DNA of 64,000 nt. It comes from Bacteroidales bacterium (GTDB taxonomy: Bacteria > Bacteroidota > Bacteroidia > Bacteroidales > F082). Position numbers and translations under genes: made by a program. Below, piece by piece: positions 35,186 through 43,808 of the stretch. Location of the stretch: contig JASBYY010000001.1 of NCBI GenBank assembly GCA_029983675.1, forward strand, positions 1-64,000, read 5' to 3'. Below the pieces are notes generated by a model. It saw only the letters and a list, made by a program, of their open reading frames with translations. It searched no databases and was not told the DNA's origin. How positions within the stretch are numbered: the first letter of the stretch is position 1; every line of letters starts with the position of its first letter.

Positions 35186-35731
35186 TCAGTTTTTTCGCAA
35201 CAGCGATTCTTTCAACTGGTTCAGTTGTCCGATGACACTGGCGTCGAGCCGGTTGTTTTCGATATCGATCATAAAACCGCCGATAAGGTTCGGGTCGACT
35301 TCAATTTCGGCTTCAATATCGGATTTGAAAGTCGCTGCGACAAAACTTTTGATGCGTTCAATGGTTGCCTCGGGCAGTTCGGCGGCCGTCGTGATTTTCG
35401 TCTTCAACAGGTGCTTCTCGTTGCGGTAGATGTCCTGGTATTTTAGGGCGATGAAAACTATTTTGTTTTCACGCTTGTGGCTCACAACGAAACGCACAAA
35501 ATGTTTCAGACAGTCGTGAATGGGTTCCCCGATGGCTGTTTCAATGAGTGCGATTTTGTTGTTGTCGTCTAATACCGGATTGCTGAGCACGTTGCATAAC
35601 TTGCCGATGCCGCCATTGACGTTGTCACAGAAACGTTTCAGACTTTGGTAGATTTCGTCCTCGCAGTGGTTTTCAACCGCGAAGCCATACAAGGCTCTTG
35701 CATATCTAACCGATATTTTTCCGTCTTCCAT
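35186..35731 (-). CDS. atpH: F1Fo ATP synthase subunit delta
   Basis: 181 residues of the OSCP/delta family: ISVRYARALYGFAVE at the start, and the typical C-terminal DPNLIGGFMIDIENNRLDASV strand pair that docks on F1. Starts 2 bp after the atpF stop codon. Confidence 0.94.
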   Translation of the reverse strand: MEDGKISVRYARALYGFAVENHCEDEIYQSLKRFCDNVNGGIGKLCNVLSNPVLDDNNKIALIETAIGEPIHDCLKHFVRFVVSHKRENKIVFIALKYQDIYRNEKHLLKTKITTAAELPEATIERIKSFVAATFKSDIEAEIEVDPNLIGGFMIDIENNRLDASVIGQLNQLKESLLRKN

Positions 35732-35733
35732 GG

Positions 35734-36234
35734 TTAGGCCTGAATGTTTTTGCTGTTGTCGAGAAGTTTTTCAATAAAGTCGCTCTGTGCCTGCTTGTCG
35801 TCGAGCTCTTTCTTGAGCAGCTTTTCAGCAATGCTGAACGAAAGGGCAACCACTTCGCTTTTGATTTGCACCATGGCTTCATCCTGTTCTTTCTTGATAC
35901 GGGTATGAGCTTCTGCAATGATTTTTTCCGATTCCTTTCGGGCTTGCTCTTTGGCTTCTTCGACAATTTGCGTCTTAAGCTCCTGACTTTCCTTCATAAT
36001 CCGGAGTTGCTCGGCCTGTGTGTCTGCCAGCACTTCTTTGCGTTTCTGTTCGACACCGGCCAACGCTTCATTGGCTTCTTTTGCTGCCAACATCGCATCG
36101 CTGATGTGCTGGTTGCGCTTATCCACAGCATTCATAATCATCGGCCAGCCCGCCTTGGCAAGAATGGCAAAGACAATCAGAAATGCTATCAGCATCCAGA
36201 TGACCAGTCCGCTTTCAGGAAGAAACAGATCCAT
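35734..36234 (-). CDS. atpF: F1Fo ATP synthase subunit b
   Basis: 166 residues: one N-terminal membrane span (LVIWMLIAFLIVFAILAKAG), then a long charged coiled coil of Lys/Glu/Ala up to the end, which forms the peripheral stalk. Confidence 0.95.
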   Translation of the reverse strand: MDLFLPESGLVIWMLIAFLIVFAILAKAGWPMIMNAVDKRNQHISDAMLAAKEANEALAGVEQKRKEVLADTQAEQLRIMKESQELKTQIVEEAKEQARKESEKIIAEAHTRIKKEQDEAMVQIKSEVVALSFSIAEKLLKKELDDKQAQSDFIEKLLDNSKNIQA

Positions 36235-36287
36235 AGACTAATGCTATTGTAAATAGTTCGTTGTCAATTTGTACCGTGTCGGCGGTA

Positions 36288-36536
36288 TCAGATGACAGCT
36301 AAAATACAGACGACAATGGCGAATAAAGTGGCGCCTTCGATAAGTGCACCAGCGATAATCATACTGGAACGTACGTTGGCGGCAGCTTCGGGCTGCCTGG
36401 CGATGGCTTCCATGGCGGAGGTGCCAATTTTTCCAATGCCGAATGCGGCTGCAAATACCGCAATAGTCGCAGAAATGGCAGCGATTGCCGGGACATAGCT
36501 AATCTCAAGAATAATGGCTAAAATAGTTGCTAACAT
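36288..36536 (-). CDS. atpE: F1Fo ATP synthase subunit c
   Basis: 82 residues, two membrane helices with the polar RQPEA loop between. The ion-binding acid is the Glu in GALIEGATLF in helix 2. The residue after it is Gly and no Gln is at the usual sodium-ligand place in helix 1, which suggests proton coupling. Confidence 0.95.
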   Translation of the reverse strand: MLATILAIILEISYVPAIAAISATIAVFAAAFGIGKIGTSAMEAIARQPEAAANVRSSMIIAGALIEGATLFAIVVCILAVI

Positions 36537-36548
36537 GATTATTTGAAT

Positions 36549-37703
36549 TTAATTTGATGATTGTTGTATGGGTATGTGTTGTTTTTTTTCCTTAGGTTTC
36601 TCAGGTTCTTCTTGTGCCAGCCCGATAAAAATGGCTGACAGCATGGTAAAGACATAAGCTTGAATATAGGCCACTAACATTTCAAGGGCAGTCATGAAAA
36701 TGGTCATGAAGATGGAGATGAACGAAATGCCGAGGCCCATGCCGGCACCGTACATGCCCCCAAGAATGAAAATCAAGGCCATGAGTACCATGATGATGAT
36801 ATGTCCGGCTAAAATATTGGCAAACAAACGGATCATCAAGGCGAAAGGTTTGGTGAGGGTGGAAACCAACTCGATAATGGGCATCAGCGGAATGGGCACT
36901 TTCAGAAACACAGGCACATCGGGCCAAAGGATGTCCTTCCAGTAATGTTTGCTGCCCAACACGTTGACAAAGAAATAGGTAATCAATGCCAGCACCATGG
37001 TGACCGCAAGGTTGCCCGTCACATTGGCCCCGAAAGGAAAGAAGGGTATCAGCCCGAACAGGTTATTGAAAAAGATAAAGAAGAACACCGTCAGCAGATA
37101 AGGTGCGAACTTGCGGTACTTCTTCTCATTGATGGAGGGCTTGATAATGCCGTCAAGCACCATCAAGGTAAGCCACTCCACCAAACCTTGGTAACGGTTA
37201 GGCTTGCCCATGGGATTCTTTTTGTATTGCCTTGCGGCAGGGAGGAAGAAGACCAATAGGAAGGCACAACAGAAAAACAGTCCGAAGGCGTTTTTGGTGA
37301 ACGACAGGTCGAAAGGACGTATAACTTCACCCTTGCCGTTGGTCTCAACAAGTTTGCCGGCGTGTTTTTCCGCATCTTGCGACTGAATGAAAAAGCCTTT
37401 GTAGTTTTCGCCAGGATGCAAATGGCAAATATGTTTTGACGAAAACACGAACCACCCGCGTTCTTTGCTTTTCACAATGACAGGCAGCGCAATGTTGATC
37501 GGTTTCCCCTTGACTTCCGTGACATGGAATTCGTAGGAGTCTCCCGTGTGACCGAAGATGAACGATTTCGCATCGAATTTCTTGCCTTTGCTTTCAGATG
37601 CTACGGTATCGGCAGAAACGGTCTGCGAAAAAGCGACACGAGGCAGCAGTAATGCTGCAATAGCAGTGAAAACAATGATAATATGCCAGAATGGACGGTT
37701 CAT
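36549..37703 (-). CDS. atpB: F1Fo ATP synthase subunit a, with N-terminal extension
   Basis: 384 residues, about 120 more than the E. coli protein. Residues 1-26 form a signal-peptide-like segment and about 30-125 a soluble region (SKGKKFDAKSFIFGHTGDSY and on) before the first of the conserved membrane spans. The essential Arg lies in the KPFALMIRLFANILAGHI helix. The extension is a Bacteroidota trait and would lie outside the membrane on the periplasmic side. Ends in a Lys/Glu/Gln tail. Overlaps the preceding gene by 4 bp. Confidence 0.95.
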   Translation of the reverse strand: MNRPFWHIIIVFTAIAALLLPRVAFSQTVSADTVASESKGKKFDAKSFIFGHTGDSYEFHVTEVKGKPINIALPVIVKSKERGWFVFSSKHICHLHPGENYKGFFIQSQDAEKHAGKLVETNGKGEVIRPFDLSFTKNAFGLFFCCAFLLVFFLPAARQYKKNPMGKPNRYQGLVEWLTLMVLDGIIKPSINEKKYRKFAPYLLTVFFFIFFNNLFGLIPFFPFGANVTGNLAVTMVLALITYFFVNVLGSKHYWKDILWPDVPVFLKVPIPLMPIIELVSTLTKPFALMIRLFANILAGHIIIMVLMALIFILGGMYGAGMGLGISFISIFMTIFMTALEMLVAYIQAYVFTMLSAIFIGLAQEEPEKPKEKKQHIPIQQSSN

Positions 37704-38134
37704 CGATTATCTTTGTTTTGATGACGGTTATGATTCGCAGCCTTTTTTTTGTCAGGGTTCGACTGCTTCAAGAAACGGGAGTGTATCCAGGTTTCTTCGG
37801 TGAGTGCCACCAGATACGAAATCATGGTGATGATTAAAAATGCTTTTTTGCCTTTGTCGGCAAAAATGAGATAAAGCACGACGATGATAACCGTAACCGC
37901 CAATTTAATGCCTTTATAAACATAGATCCAGGTCAATTTTACCGGTTCGGTTTCACAGTTTTTAATCATCAGGTTGCTGTATAAAGCGCCGAGAATCATA
38001 TAGACCATGGGTACCATGGCCATCCAGTTGTTCCACCATGATTTGTCCGAAAACAGCCCGATCAGCAGGAACACCAAGATAAGGCAGGTAGCCAAAAAAA
38101 TGGTTAAGTAGGTTGTCAGCGTTTTTTTTCTCAT
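37700..38134 (-). CDS. Small membrane protein of the ATP synthase operon (AtpI-like position)
   Basis: 144 residues with about four hydrophobic segments, starting with a basic MRKKTLTTYLTIFLATCLILVF helix and ending in a Lys/Asn/Gln-rich tail. It overlaps both atpC and atpB by 4 bp (ATGA), so it is translationally coupled to them. This position is held by AtpI-type assembly factors in other bacteria; sequence likeness to AtpI is not obvious, so the function is inferred from context. Confidence 0.75.
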   Translation of the reverse strand: MRKKTLTTYLTIFLATCLILVFLLIGLFSDKSWWNNWMAMVPMVYMILGALYSNLMIKNCETEPVKLTWIYVYKGIKLAVTVIIVVLYLIFADKGKKAFLIITMISYLVALTEETWIHSRFLKQSNPDKKKAANHNRHQNKDNR

Positions 38135-38379
38135 GATTCTATGCAGATGATTAAGGTGTTATCGTGTTGTTCGACGAAACCGCTCTTGATGTCGAACTTG
38201 TGTCTTTCTCCATGCTCGTCGGTCAGTGTCACCTTGCCTGCTTCTAAGATGGCGACGATGGGGGCGTGATCCTGGAGTAAGGTGAAAGGTCCCATCTTGC
38301 TCGGTACAGTGGCTGAGGTGACGGATCCGGAGAACAGTGTCTTTGTTGGAGAAATGATTTCGACTTTCATGGCGTTCAA
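38131..38379 (-). CDS. atpC: F1Fo ATP synthase subunit epsilon (short form)
   Basis: 82 residues: only the N-terminal beta-sandwich (MKVEIISPTKTLFSGSV, then TLLQDHAPIVAILEAG). The C-terminal helical domain that inhibits ATP hydrolysis in E. coli is missing, as in other Bacteroidota. Overlaps atpD by 4 bp. Confidence 0.94.
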   Translation of the reverse strand: MNAMKVEIISPTKTLFSGSVTSATVPSKMGPFTLLQDHAPIVAILEAGKVTLTDEHGERHKFDIKSGFVEQHDNTLIICIES

Positions 38380-39884
38380 CGGCTTTGCTTTAATAACTCT
38401 TCTCCTTTGGCAATGGCTTCGTCGATGGTGCCGACAAGGTTGAATGCTGCTTCGGGATACTGATCGACTTCTCCGTTCATAATCATGTTAAAGCCGCGTA
38501 TGGTTTCCTCTATGGGCACCATGACGCCCTTCATGCCGGTAAACTGTTCGGCCACATGGAACGGCTGTGAGAGGAAGCGTTGCACACGGCGGGCACGGTG
38601 CACCACGGTCTTGTCTTCTTCCGACAGTTCTTCCATGCCGAGAATGGCGATGATGTCCTGTAGTTCTTTGTTGCGCTGCAACAGTTGGATGACACGTTGT
38701 GCGGTATTGTAGTGCTTTTCTCCGATGACGTTGGGGTCGAGGATGCGTGAGGTGGAATCAAGCGGGTCAACGGCGGGATAGATGCCAAGCTCGGCAATCT
38801 TACGGCTGAGCACCGTGGTGGCGTCCAAGTGTGCAAAGGTAGTGGCAGGGGCTGGGTCGGTCAGGTCGTCGGCAGGCACATAAATGGCTTGTACAGAGGT
38901 GATGGAGCCGTGCTTCGTGGAGGTGATGCGCTCCTGCATCTGTCCCATCTCAGTAGCCAAGGTGGGCTGGTAGCCTACTGCCGAAGGCATACGTCCGAGC
39001 AAGGCCGATACTTCGGAACCGGCTTGCGTGAAACGGAATATATTGTCGATGAAAAGCAGGATGTCGTCGATGCCGTCATTGGGGTCATCGCGGAACGATT
39101 CGGCCACGGTAAGACCTGTAAGCGCAACGCTCACACGTGCCCCGGGAGGCTCGTTCATTTGTCCGAACACCATGGTGCATTGTGATTTTGCCAATTCCTC
39201 AGGGTCGATTTTCGACAGATCCCAGTCGCCGTTTTCCAAGGCTTCTTTAAAGGCATCGCCATAGCGCACAATGCCCGACTGTATCATCTCGCGCAGCAGG
39301 TCGTTGCCCTCGCGGGTGCGCTCGCCTACGCCGGTAAACACCGAATAGCCGTTATGCCCTTTGGCAATGTTGTTGATCAATTCCATGATAAGCACGGTCT
39401 TGCCCACGCCGGCACCGCCAAACAAACCGATCTTGCCTCCTTTGGAATAGGGTTCCAACAGATCGATGACCTTGATGCCGGTAAAAAGGACTTCTTTTGA
39501 GGTGGCGAGGTCTTCAAACTTAGGCGGCTCGCGGTGGATGGGCGACTCGTTGGTGCGATCCAGTGTTCCAATGCCATCGATGGAATCGCCGATAACATTC
39601 ATCAAACGTCCTTTGATCTGATGGCCGGTAGGTATCGAAATGGGCTTGCCAATAGGAATGACATCCATGCCGCGCATCAGGCCGTCGGTCGAATCCATGG
39701 CGATGGCACGCACCGAATCTTCACCGATATGCTGCTGGCATTCCAAGATAATCTTCTTGCCGTCATTGCGTGTGATTTCCAAGGCGTCGTGTATCTTGGG
39801 CAGCTCGGAATCAACGCCGCCGAACATGATGTCAACAACGGGGCCGATGATTTGGGTGATATGTCCTGTGTTTTCTTTTGACAT
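38376..39884 (-). CDS. atpD: F1Fo ATP synthase subunit beta
   Basis: 502 residues. Walker A GGAGVGKT, the catalytic GERTREGNDL Glu and Walker B DDILLFIDNIFRFTQAGSEVSALLGR are all present. First gene of the operon. The ATG at 39884 is chosen over a TTG at 39899 because homologues start MSKENTGHI-like and the promoter box is close upstream. Confidence 0.97.
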   Translation of the reverse strand: MSKENTGHITQIIGPVVDIMFGGVDSELPKIHDALEITRNDGKKIILECQQHIGEDSVRAIAMDSTDGLMRGMDVIPIGKPISIPTGHQIKGRLMNVIGDSIDGIGTLDRTNESPIHREPPKFEDLATSKEVLFTGIKVIDLLEPYSKGGKIGLFGGAGVGKTVLIMELINNIAKGHNGYSVFTGVGERTREGNDLLREMIQSGIVRYGDAFKEALENGDWDLSKIDPEELAKSQCTMVFGQMNEPPGARVSVALTGLTVAESFRDDPNDGIDDILLFIDNIFRFTQAGSEVSALLGRMPSAVGYQPTLATEMGQMQERITSTKHGSITSVQAIYVPADDLTDPAPATTFAHLDATTVLSRKIAELGIYPAVDPLDSTSRILDPNVIGEKHYNTAQRVIQLLQRNKELQDIIAILGMEELSEEDKTVVHRARRVQRFLSQPFHVAEQFTGMKGVMVPIEETIRGFNMIMNGEVDQYPEAAFNLVGTIDEAIAKGEELLKQSR

Positions 39885-39917
39885 GGTTTTTATTTCCAAT
39901 TTTCAATTGCAAAGATG

Positions 39918-39925
39918 CAAAACTA
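39918..39925 (-). promoter_or_regulatory. -7 box of the ATP synthase operon
   Basis: Minus-strand TAGTTTTG matches TAnnTTTG and lies about 34 bases before the atpD ATG; the -33 element is not clear. Confidence 0.55.
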
Positions 39926-40165
39926 AGAAAAGTTTTGCAGTGGTGTTTGAAAAAACGAAAATATTTTCCTCATTGGGTAAAAGTGTTACCGTCGTCTGGA
40001 AAAAATGGCGATAAAAGACGTTCAAAACAGTTTTTGATGCCGGAAAGGGAAAGGCCTCGTTTGGATTTTTTGAATTATGTGACAGGTCTTGACGGGCTAT
40101 TCCCCATCAAAAAATCCACATTAATAGGGATAAATTAAAGCAAAAATCCCTATTTCTTGGTAGGG
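39926..40165. other. Divergent intergenic region between atpD and the TetR-type gene
   Basis: The full gap between the two start codons is about 330 bp. Besides the two promoter boxes and the operator listed separately, it holds an inverted repeat AATAGGGAT (40123-40131) with ATCCCTATT (40146-40154) around a 14-base loop, just upstream of the operator. No open frame with coding character is seen. Confidence 0.4.
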
Positions 40166-40178
40166 TGAACACCGTTCA
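40166..40178 (+). promoter_or_regulatory. Candidate TetR operator O1
   Basis: TGAACACCGTTCA, a perfect 5-3-5 palindrome, 7 bases upstream of the -7 box, where a bound repressor would block the -33/spacer contacts of RNA polymerase. Confidence 0.65.
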
Positions 40179-40185
40179 GGTAAGG

Positions 40186-40193
40186 TAATTTTG
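40186..40193 (+). promoter_or_regulatory. -7 box of the TetR-led operon
   Basis: TAATTTTG, matching TAnnTTTG, 20 bases before the TetR ATG and flanked by the two palindromes. Confidence 0.65.
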
Positions 40194-40212
40194 CAGCATA
40201 GAATTTCAAACT

Positions 40213-40836
40213 ATGAACACTGTTCAGGCAAATAAATCCGTCATTAGGCAAAACATCTTATGTGTGGCGCGCAAGCAGTTCTTGAAAAAGGGCTATAAAG
40301 ATACTTCCATGCGTTCCATTGCCCGGCTTTCTGGAGTTTCTTTGGGTAACATTTACAATTACTATAAGGATAAGGATGAGATTTTCAGGACAGTCCTTGC
40401 TCCCTTGCTCGATGCCTTTGAGCAGCTTATGGCTAGGCACAATAGTGAAGAGTGTCTTTCGCTCGAGGTGTTTGAAAAGGATTTTTACCTCCAGACTTTT
40501 ATCGATGACTTTATGCTCATTTTCAAAAGTTTTCGAAGTGAGATGAAACTGTTGCTGCTCGGTGCGGAAGGTTCGTCACTTGAATCGTTCAAGGAAAAAT
40601 TCATCGACCAACAGACCCAAATGAGCCTTAATTATATGGATGCGATGCGCAAAAAGTTTCCCCATATCAACTGCGATGTATCGGAGTTCTTTATCCATAT
40701 CAATTGTTCATGGATGATGACCGTCCTTTGTGAGATAGTGTCGCATAAAGAATTGAATGAGAATGATATAGAACGCTTTCTGACCGAGTATTTTACTTTT
40801 ACTACGGCGGGATGGAAGCAAGTAATGAAAGTATAA
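40213..40836 (+). CDS. TetR/AcrR-family transcriptional regulator
   Basis: 207 residues. The N-terminal helix-turn-helix (ILCVARKQFLKKGYKDTSMR, then SIARLSGVSLGNIYNYYKDKDEIF) is typical; the C-terminal ligand domain has no recognisable relatives at this level and contains two Cys. First gene of a long operon; the pump gene starts 16 bp after it. Two copies of the palindrome TGAACAC[C/T]GTTCA bracket its promoter, the second including the TG of its start codon and codons 2-5, which points to autorepression. Confidence 0.92.
   Translation: MNTVQANKSVIRQNILCVARKQFLKKGYKDTSMRSIARLSGVSLGNIYNYYKDKDEIFRTVLAPLLDAFEQLMARHNSEECLSLEVFEKDFYLQTFIDDFMLIFKSFRSEMKLLLLGAEGSSLESFKEKFIDQQTQMSLNYMDAMRKKFPHINCDVSEFFIHINCSWMMTVLCEIVSHKELNENDIERFLTEYFTFTTAGWKQVMKV
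40214..40226 (+). promoter_or_regulatory. Candidate TetR operator O2, overlapping the start codon
   Basis: TGAACACTGTTCA, differing from O1 only in the middle base, 48 bp downstream of it. It starts at the second base of the TetR ATG, so coding and operator functions overlap. Confidence 0.65.
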
Positions 40837-40852
40837 TTAATAGTAACACGAT

Positions 40853-43237
40853 ATGAAAATAGAAAAAATCAACCGATGGTTCACCCGACAAGGGGAACAA
40901 ATTATCAAGCGGCGCTGGTGGGTGCTGATAGTTTTCGCTCTGCTGCTCGCAATAGGTGTGGGCGGACTTAGATACATGAATCTTAGCACTTCATGGAACG
41001 ACTATTTCTTGGAAGACGACCCTATGTTGGTGCAGACCGACGATTTCAAGGCTATTTTCGGCAACGACAACTTCGCCGCCGTGCTCACCACTTGCGACAA
41101 CACCTTTACTAAGGAAAATCTCGAATTGATACGTCGCCTATCCAACGAAATGTTGGACAGCCTTTCGTATGCCGACAAAATCACCTCGCTCACCGATATT
41201 GAGTTTATGACGGGCAACGAAGAGGGCATTGTGATGGAACAGATTGTTCCCGACGTGATTCCCGACGATGCAGGAGGTCTGGCTGAAATCAGGCGCAAGG
41301 CTTTTATGAAACCGTACATTGCCAATCGTTTGGTGTCGAGCGACGGCACGCAGACATGGATATTGTTGAAATTGCGACCTTTCCCCGCCGATTCGGTGTG
41401 GAAACAGGTGAAAGGAGCCGTTTCACCTGAGATGGTTACCGGAGAGGAGTTGGAGCATATTATCTCCAAGCCCGAATATGCATCGTTGCACCCAAGAGGG
41501 TCGGGGATGCCCTACCTCACCGAACAAAAGATGAACTGGATTAATAAAGAGATGCCCAAGGTGATGGGACTTGCCGTTCTTTTGGCCATCATAGTGCTTG
41601 CTCTTGTCACCCGCACGTTCAGAGGAGTGGTGGTGCCCATTATCACCGCCGTGAGTTCCATTGCAATGGCGTACGGTTTGGTGGGCTATCTGCATTTCAC
41701 CATCGACAGCGGCATGATGTTGGTGCCCATGCTCTTGGCTTTCGCCGTCGCCATAGCGTATAACATCCATGTTCATTCGTATTTCAAGCGGCAGATGCGC
41801 ATTCACGGTAAACGCAAGCAGGCTGCGGTGGAGACCATCGGTGAAATGGGATGGCCGGTGTTATTCAGCGCGTTGACCACCTTTGCCGCCCTGCTGTCGT
41901 TTTTGGTCATCCCTATTGTCCCTATGCACTTTGTTGGCATCACCACCTCCACCAGTGTCATACTGACCTTTCTGATTGCCGTCACCATCATGCCGGTAAT
42001 GCTCAGCTTTGGCAAGGATAAGGAACCGGTGCCCGTTTCCCAAAGAAAGAGTGCTTTCAAGCTCGACCGTATGTTAGAAACCTTTGGCGACAAAATCCTG
42101 AAATGGAGAAGGGTGGTTTGGACGGTGTTCATTGTCGTTACGGTTTTTTTGCTGTATCAAATGACCAAGATAGAAACGGCATTCGACGTGGAGCGTACCA
42201 TGGGAAGGGGTGTACATTACGTGGACGAAATCCTGAAAGTGGGTGAGAGCGAATTGGGTTCCATTTATTCGTACGATGTGTTGGTTGACCTGCAAGAAGA
42301 CGGCGCCGCCAAGAAACCGGAAAACCTGAAAGCCTTGGATGAGTTGGCGAAAGCCGTTGAGAAATACCCGCTCACCAAACGCACGACCAGCCTCCTGAAT
42401 ATCCTGAAAGACTTGAACCGCACCTTGCATGCCAATGACGAGCAGTATTATGCAATTCCCGACAACAGCGATGAAGTCGCCCAGCAGATGTTGCTCTACG
42501 AAGGGGCGGGAGGCAGCGAATCGGAATACTGGATCGATTACGACTATCGCCGCCTGCGTCTAAAAGTGGATATCAGCACTTATAATTCCGGCGAAGCCGA
42601 AAAAGAGATGAAAGATGTAACGGAACTTGCTCAAAAACTTTTCCCCGGAGCCAAAATATCGCCGGTGGGCGCTCTGCCGCAATTTACCACCATGATGCAG
42701 TATTTGGCAAGAGGACAAATATCCTCGTTCTTCATTGCGCTGTTGGTGATTGGGGTGCTGATGATGCTGGTTTTCGGCAGTGTCAAAACCGGTCTCATCG
42801 GATTAATCCCGAATGTGATGCCTGCCATTGTGGTAGGAGGCTTGATGGGCTGGATGAATTATCCCCTTGATATGATGACTGCCACTATTATGCCTATGAT
42901 ACTCGGTTTGGCGGTGGACGACACCATCCATTTCATCAACCACGGACATTTGGAGTTTGACCGTCAGCGGAGCTACAGGGGTGCCATCTTGCGTTCGTTC
43001 CGCATTGTGGGAACACCCATTGTGCTTACCAGTATTATTATCACCGCCAACTTTGCCGCATACATCATTTCGGAAAGCACATCATTCCGGCACATGGGCA
43101 TATTGTCGGTAGCCGGTATGCTGGCGGCACTGCTTGCCGACTTGTGCATCACGCCGTTACTGTTCCGCAGGTTTAAGATTTTCGGAAAAGAAACCATCTA
43201 TATCAAGAAAACCAATGAATCCGATTCACATGAATAA
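40853..43237 (+). CDS. RND-superfamily transporter, MMPL/hopanoid-exporter type
   Basis: 794 residues built as two repeated halves, each with one span, a periplasmic loop of about 170 residues and a cluster of five spans (about 12 in all). The acidic residue expected in the fourth span is seen in GLAVDDTIHFINH of the second half; the first half has AFAVAIAYNIHVHS at the equivalent place. The size is that of MMPL/HpnN-type pumps rather than AcrB (about 1040). Relatives of this kind move lipids or hydrophobic compounds out of the inner membrane and are often encoded with a LolA-like protein and a DUF1302 outer-membrane protein, both found at the end of this operon. Confidence 0.9.
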   Translation: MKIEKINRWFTRQGEQIIKRRWWVLIVFALLLAIGVGGLRYMNLSTSWNDYFLEDDPMLVQTDDFKAIFGNDNFAAVLTTCDNTFTKENLELIRRLSNEMLDSLSYADKITSLTDIEFMTGNEEGIVMEQIVPDVIPDDAGGLAEIRRKAFMKPYIANRLVSSDGTQTWILLKLRPFPADSVWKQVKGAVSPEMVTGEELEHIISKPEYASLHPRGSGMPYLTEQKMNWINKEMPKVMGLAVLLAIIVLALVTRTFRGVVVPIITAVSSIAMAYGLVGYLHFTIDSGMMLVPMLLAFAVAIAYNIHVHSYFKRQMRIHGKRKQAAVETIGEMGWPVLFSALTTFAALLSFLVIPIVPMHFVGITTSTSVILTFLIAVTIMPVMLSFGKDKEPVPVSQRKSAFKLDRMLETFGDKILKWRRVVWTVFIVVTVFLLYQMTKIETAFDVERTMGRGVHYVDEILKVGESELGSIYSYDVLVDLQEDGAAKKPENLKALDELAKAVEKYPLTKRTTSLLNILKDLNRTLHANDEQYYAIPDNSDEVAQQMLLYEGAGGSESEYWIDYDYRRLRLKVDISTYNSGEAEKEMKDVTELAQKLFPGAKISPVGALPQFTTMMQYLARGQISSFFIALLVIGVLMMLVFGSVKTGLIGLIPNVMPAIVVGGLMGWMNYPLDMMTATIMPMILGLAVDDTIHFINHGHLEFDRQRSYRGAILRSFRIVGTPIVLTSIIITANFAAYIISESTSFRHMGILSVAGMLAALLADLCITPLLFRRFKIFGKETIYIKKTNESDSHE

Positions 43238-43796
43238 TCTGCATTTTTATACAACCCTACAAATCGGTTGGCTAAACGCCTGGATGCCGGCATTTGCCAT
43301 GGTACTGATGCAATTCGTCTATATGGCTATCTATAAAGAGGGAGGCAAACGGGCTGTGGATACCTCGTGGTACACGTCAAAAGACAAGTTGAATGCCACG
43401 ATGAGTACTTTGTTGCAAAATGCCTTGCTCGTCCTGTCCTTGTTTGCACCATTAAAAATAGGTACCGTTTGGTTTTTGACAGGAGCCGTGATTTTCGTAT
43501 TAGGTTTTGTTTTTCTTGTTTACGCTTTCAGAAGCTATGTAACTGCACCTAAAAGCGAATATATCAAAGCAGGTCCCTATCGCTGGTCGCGTAATCCGAT
43601 GTACTTTTTCTTTACTGTGGGAATGATCGGTGCATGTATCGCTTCGGCTTCGCTGTGGATGCTGTTGCTGATGATTCCTTTTGTCGTCTTTACGCACCTT
43701 ATCGTCCTCGGCGAAGAACGTTACTGCGAGCAGACCTACGGCGAATCCTACTTGGCGTACAAGAAGAAAACGCCGAGATATTTGTTGTTTTTCTGA
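43230..43796 (+). CDS. ICMT/PEMT-like membrane methyltransferase, paralogue A
   Basis: 188 residues with about five membrane segments. The C-terminal block AGPYRWSRNPMYFFF, then GEERYCEQTYGESYLAYKKKTPRY is the signature of the isoprenylcysteine carboxyl methyltransferase and phospholipid methyltransferase families, which use SAM to methylate a membrane-embedded substrate. The start at 43230 overlaps the pump stop codon by 8 bp; longer in-frame starts lie deep inside the pump gene. The next gene is a paralogue with the same C-terminal signature. Confidence 0.82.
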   Translation: MNNLHFYTTLQIGWLNAWMPAFAMVLMQFVYMAIYKEGGKRAVDTSWYTSKDKLNATMSTLLQNALLVLSLFAPLKIGTVWFLTGAVIFVLGFVFLVYAFRSYVTAPKSEYIKAGPYRWSRNPMYFFFTVGMIGACIASASLWMLLLMIPFVVFTHLIVLGEERYCEQTYGESYLAYKKKTPRYLLFF

Positions 43797-43808
43797 ATCT
43801 AAAAATGT

